Source of the DNA: Petrolisthes cinctipes
Taxonomy: Eukaryota; Arthropoda; Malacostraca; Decapoda; Porcellanidae
Assembly (NCBI GenBank): GCA_033782935.1
Contig: JAWQEG010000259.1
Span: 2,706,001 to 2,770,000 of the forward strand
DNA: 64,000 nucleotides
Reading direction: 5' to 3'
A program made the position numbers and the translations under genes. The notes under the pieces are model-generated. The model saw nothing but the letters and a program-made list of their open reading frames with translations, searched no databases and was not told where the DNA came from. Positions 62,612 through 64,000 of this stretch are shown here, piece after piece. Position 1 is the first letter of the stretch. Each line of letters opens with the position of its first letter.

Positions 62612-64000
62612 TGCCCAAAAGTCGATATGTGCATGCATCTTCTGTACCCGTTTATATCTCAAATTCATGCTCCAAACACCCGAAAATTCGATGTTTTGGG
62701 GTCCCAGAAGCGATCTGTACATGCCTACTCAGATGCAGGCCCAAAACATGCTAAAAATCGATATTTTAGGTACCCAAATTGAACATGTGTATGCATCTTC
62801 TGCACTCGTTTATATCTCAAATTCAACCTCAAAACACCCGAAAATTCGATAATTTTGGGTCCCTGAAGCGATCTGTACATGTCTTGTCAGTGCTAGAATG
62901 TTTTCAAAATATAGGCTCAAAACATGCTAAAAATCGATATTTTAAGTGTCCAAAGTCGATATGTGCATGCATCTTCTGTACCCGTTTATATCTCAAATTC
63001 AGGCTCCAAACACTCGAAAATTCGATATTTTTGGGTCCTAGAAGCGATCTGTACATGCCTACTCCTAGTTAGAGTATTTTCAAAATACAGGCCCAAAACA
63101 TGCTGAAAATCGATATTTTAGGTGCCCAAAGTCAATGTGTGCATGCATCTTCTGTACCCGTTTATATCTCAAATTCAGGCTCAAAACACCCGAAAATTCG
63201 GTATTTTCGGGTCCTAGAAGCGATCTGTACATCCCTACTCCTAGTTAGAATGTTTTCAAGATACAGACCCAAAACATGCACAAAATCGATATTTTAGGTG
63301 CCCAAAAGTCGATATGTGCATGCATCTTCTTTTCCCGTTTATATCTAGAATTCAGGTTCAAAACACCCAAAAAAATTCGATATTTTGGGGTCCCAGAAGC
63401 GATCTGTACATGCCTACTCAGTGCTAGAATATTTTCAAAATATAGGCCCAAAACATTCTATAAATCGATATTTTAGGTGCCCAAAGTCGATATTTCAAAT
63501 TCAGGCCCAAAACACCCGAAAATTCGATATTTTGGGGTCCCAAAAGCGATCTGTACATGCCTACTCCGTGTTAGAGTATTTTCAAAATACAGGCCCAAAA
63601 CATACTGAAAATCGATCTCTTAGGTGCCCAAAAGTCGATATGTGCATGCATCTTCTGTACCCGTTTATATCTCAAATTCAGCCTTCAAACACCCAAAAAC
63701 TCGATATTTTTGGGTCCCAAAAGCGATCTGTACATGCCTACTCAGTGCTAGAATGTTTTCAAAATACAGGCCCAAAACATGCTGAAAATCGATATTTTAA
63801 GTGTCCGAAGTCAATATGTGAATGCATCTTCTGTACCCGTTAATATCTCAAATTCAGGCTCAAAACACCCGAAAATTCGGTATTTTTGGGTCCCAGAAGC
63901 GATCTGTACATCTCTACTCCTAGTGTGAATGTTTTCAAGATACAGACCCAAAACATGCTCAAAATCGATATTTTAGGTGCCCAAATGTCGATATGTGCAT
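62612..64000 (+). repeat. Rearranged third partial copy of the 2.64-kb family
   Basis: From about 62612 the sequence matches 60.78 kb onward at offset 1,834. Near 63.2-63.4 kb it gains one monomer of 177 bp, and 2 bp more in CCCAAAAAAATTCG, giving an offset near 2,013. The extra monomer has TCGGGTCCTAG and CTTCTTTTCCCG marks. The window ends inside a half B. Confidence 0.78.

Larger units (their letters stand above)
1..64000 (+). repeat. Satellite array filling the whole window
   Basis: Every part of the window can be read as the same monomer, always in one orientation. Recurrent landmarks are GGGGTCCCAGAAGCGATC and ATCGATATTTTAGGTG, each about once per monomer. Full monomers are 176 or 177 bp; 147- and 158-bp deletion forms are mixed in. 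No stretch falls outside the repeat, and there is no inverted segment or mobile-element insertion. The array is open at both ends. The likely setting is centromeric or pericentromeric heterochromatin of a eukaryote, probably a plant; that is inference from monomer size and higher-order structure. The family is not recognised. Confidence 0.97.

Noticed and set aside
1..64000. CRISPR array or bacterial repeat locus
   Set aside because: There are no short identical repeats separated by unique spacers. Whole monomers vary along their length, and there are no associated genes.
1..64000. CENP-B box in the monomer
   Set aside because: I saw no match to the known 17-bp CENP-B box core (TTCG followed by the A/G-rich CGGG end). 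The TTCGATATTTT block shares only TTCG.
1..64000. Transposon insertion, tRNA or rRNA gene within the array
   Set aside because: Reading through the window, no stretch longer than a few bases departs from the monomer. No terminal repeats, target-site duplications or RNA gene motifs were seen.
1..64000. Assignment to a named satellite family or species
   Set aside because: I do not recognise the monomer. A database search of the 176-bp consensus would decide; naming a family from size alone would be a guess.

Overview
The whole 64-kb window is one head-to-tail satellite DNA array. I found no gene, RNA gene, transposon, CRISPR array or unique sequence, and no inverted segment. Both edges lie inside the array, so it continues on either side. 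Roughly 370 monomers fit in the window. The full monomer is 176 bp (177 where one A is added in a short A run) and about 39% G+C. This is a eukaryotic nuclear genome, most likely centromeric or pericentromeric heterochromatin. A monomer of nucleosomal size with higher-order repeats fits a plant best, but an animal is not excluded, and I do not recognise the satellite family.

The monomer is itself an old dimer of two 88-bp halves (called A and B here) that align without gaps at about 68% identity (60 of 88, counted by hand). Two deletions define the short monomers: 29 bp lost from half B (147 bp) and 18 bp lost from half A (158 bp). One monomer at 4317-4445 carries both (129 bp). Mixtures of 176/177, 147 and 158 build the higher-order units, and the arithmetic is exact where checked: 677 = 177+147+177+176, and 807 = 179+158+176+147+147.

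Layout: 1-5050 is a diverged mosaic containing an 807-bp tandem duplication. 5051-26290 is the most homogeneous part: a 677-bp four-monomer unit, nested in segments of about 3.9-5.6 kb that repeat from 10134, 15370, 20928 and 24810, plus an 853-bp tandem duplication (21841-23546) whose copies look identical. 26291-36200 is a second mosaic with a 1,011-bp offset duplication. 36201-41850 has 2,207-bp and 5,346-bp offset duplications and most of the half-monomer exchange junctions. 41851-47900 has a 2,097-bp duplication that runs into 1,204-bp seven-monomer units. 47901-57339 is a mosaic sharing a block with 43.2-44.0 kb. 57340-64000 has two tandem copies of a unit of about 2.64 kb and a rearranged third.

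Nothing here works as a gene system. The many open frames are by-products of a stop-poor monomer whose 147-bp and 177-bp forms are multiples of three. The main interest is the record of array evolution: half-monomer recombination and conversion, single-monomer gains and losses inside multi-kilobase duplications, a conserved dyad, and helically phased A/T tracts.
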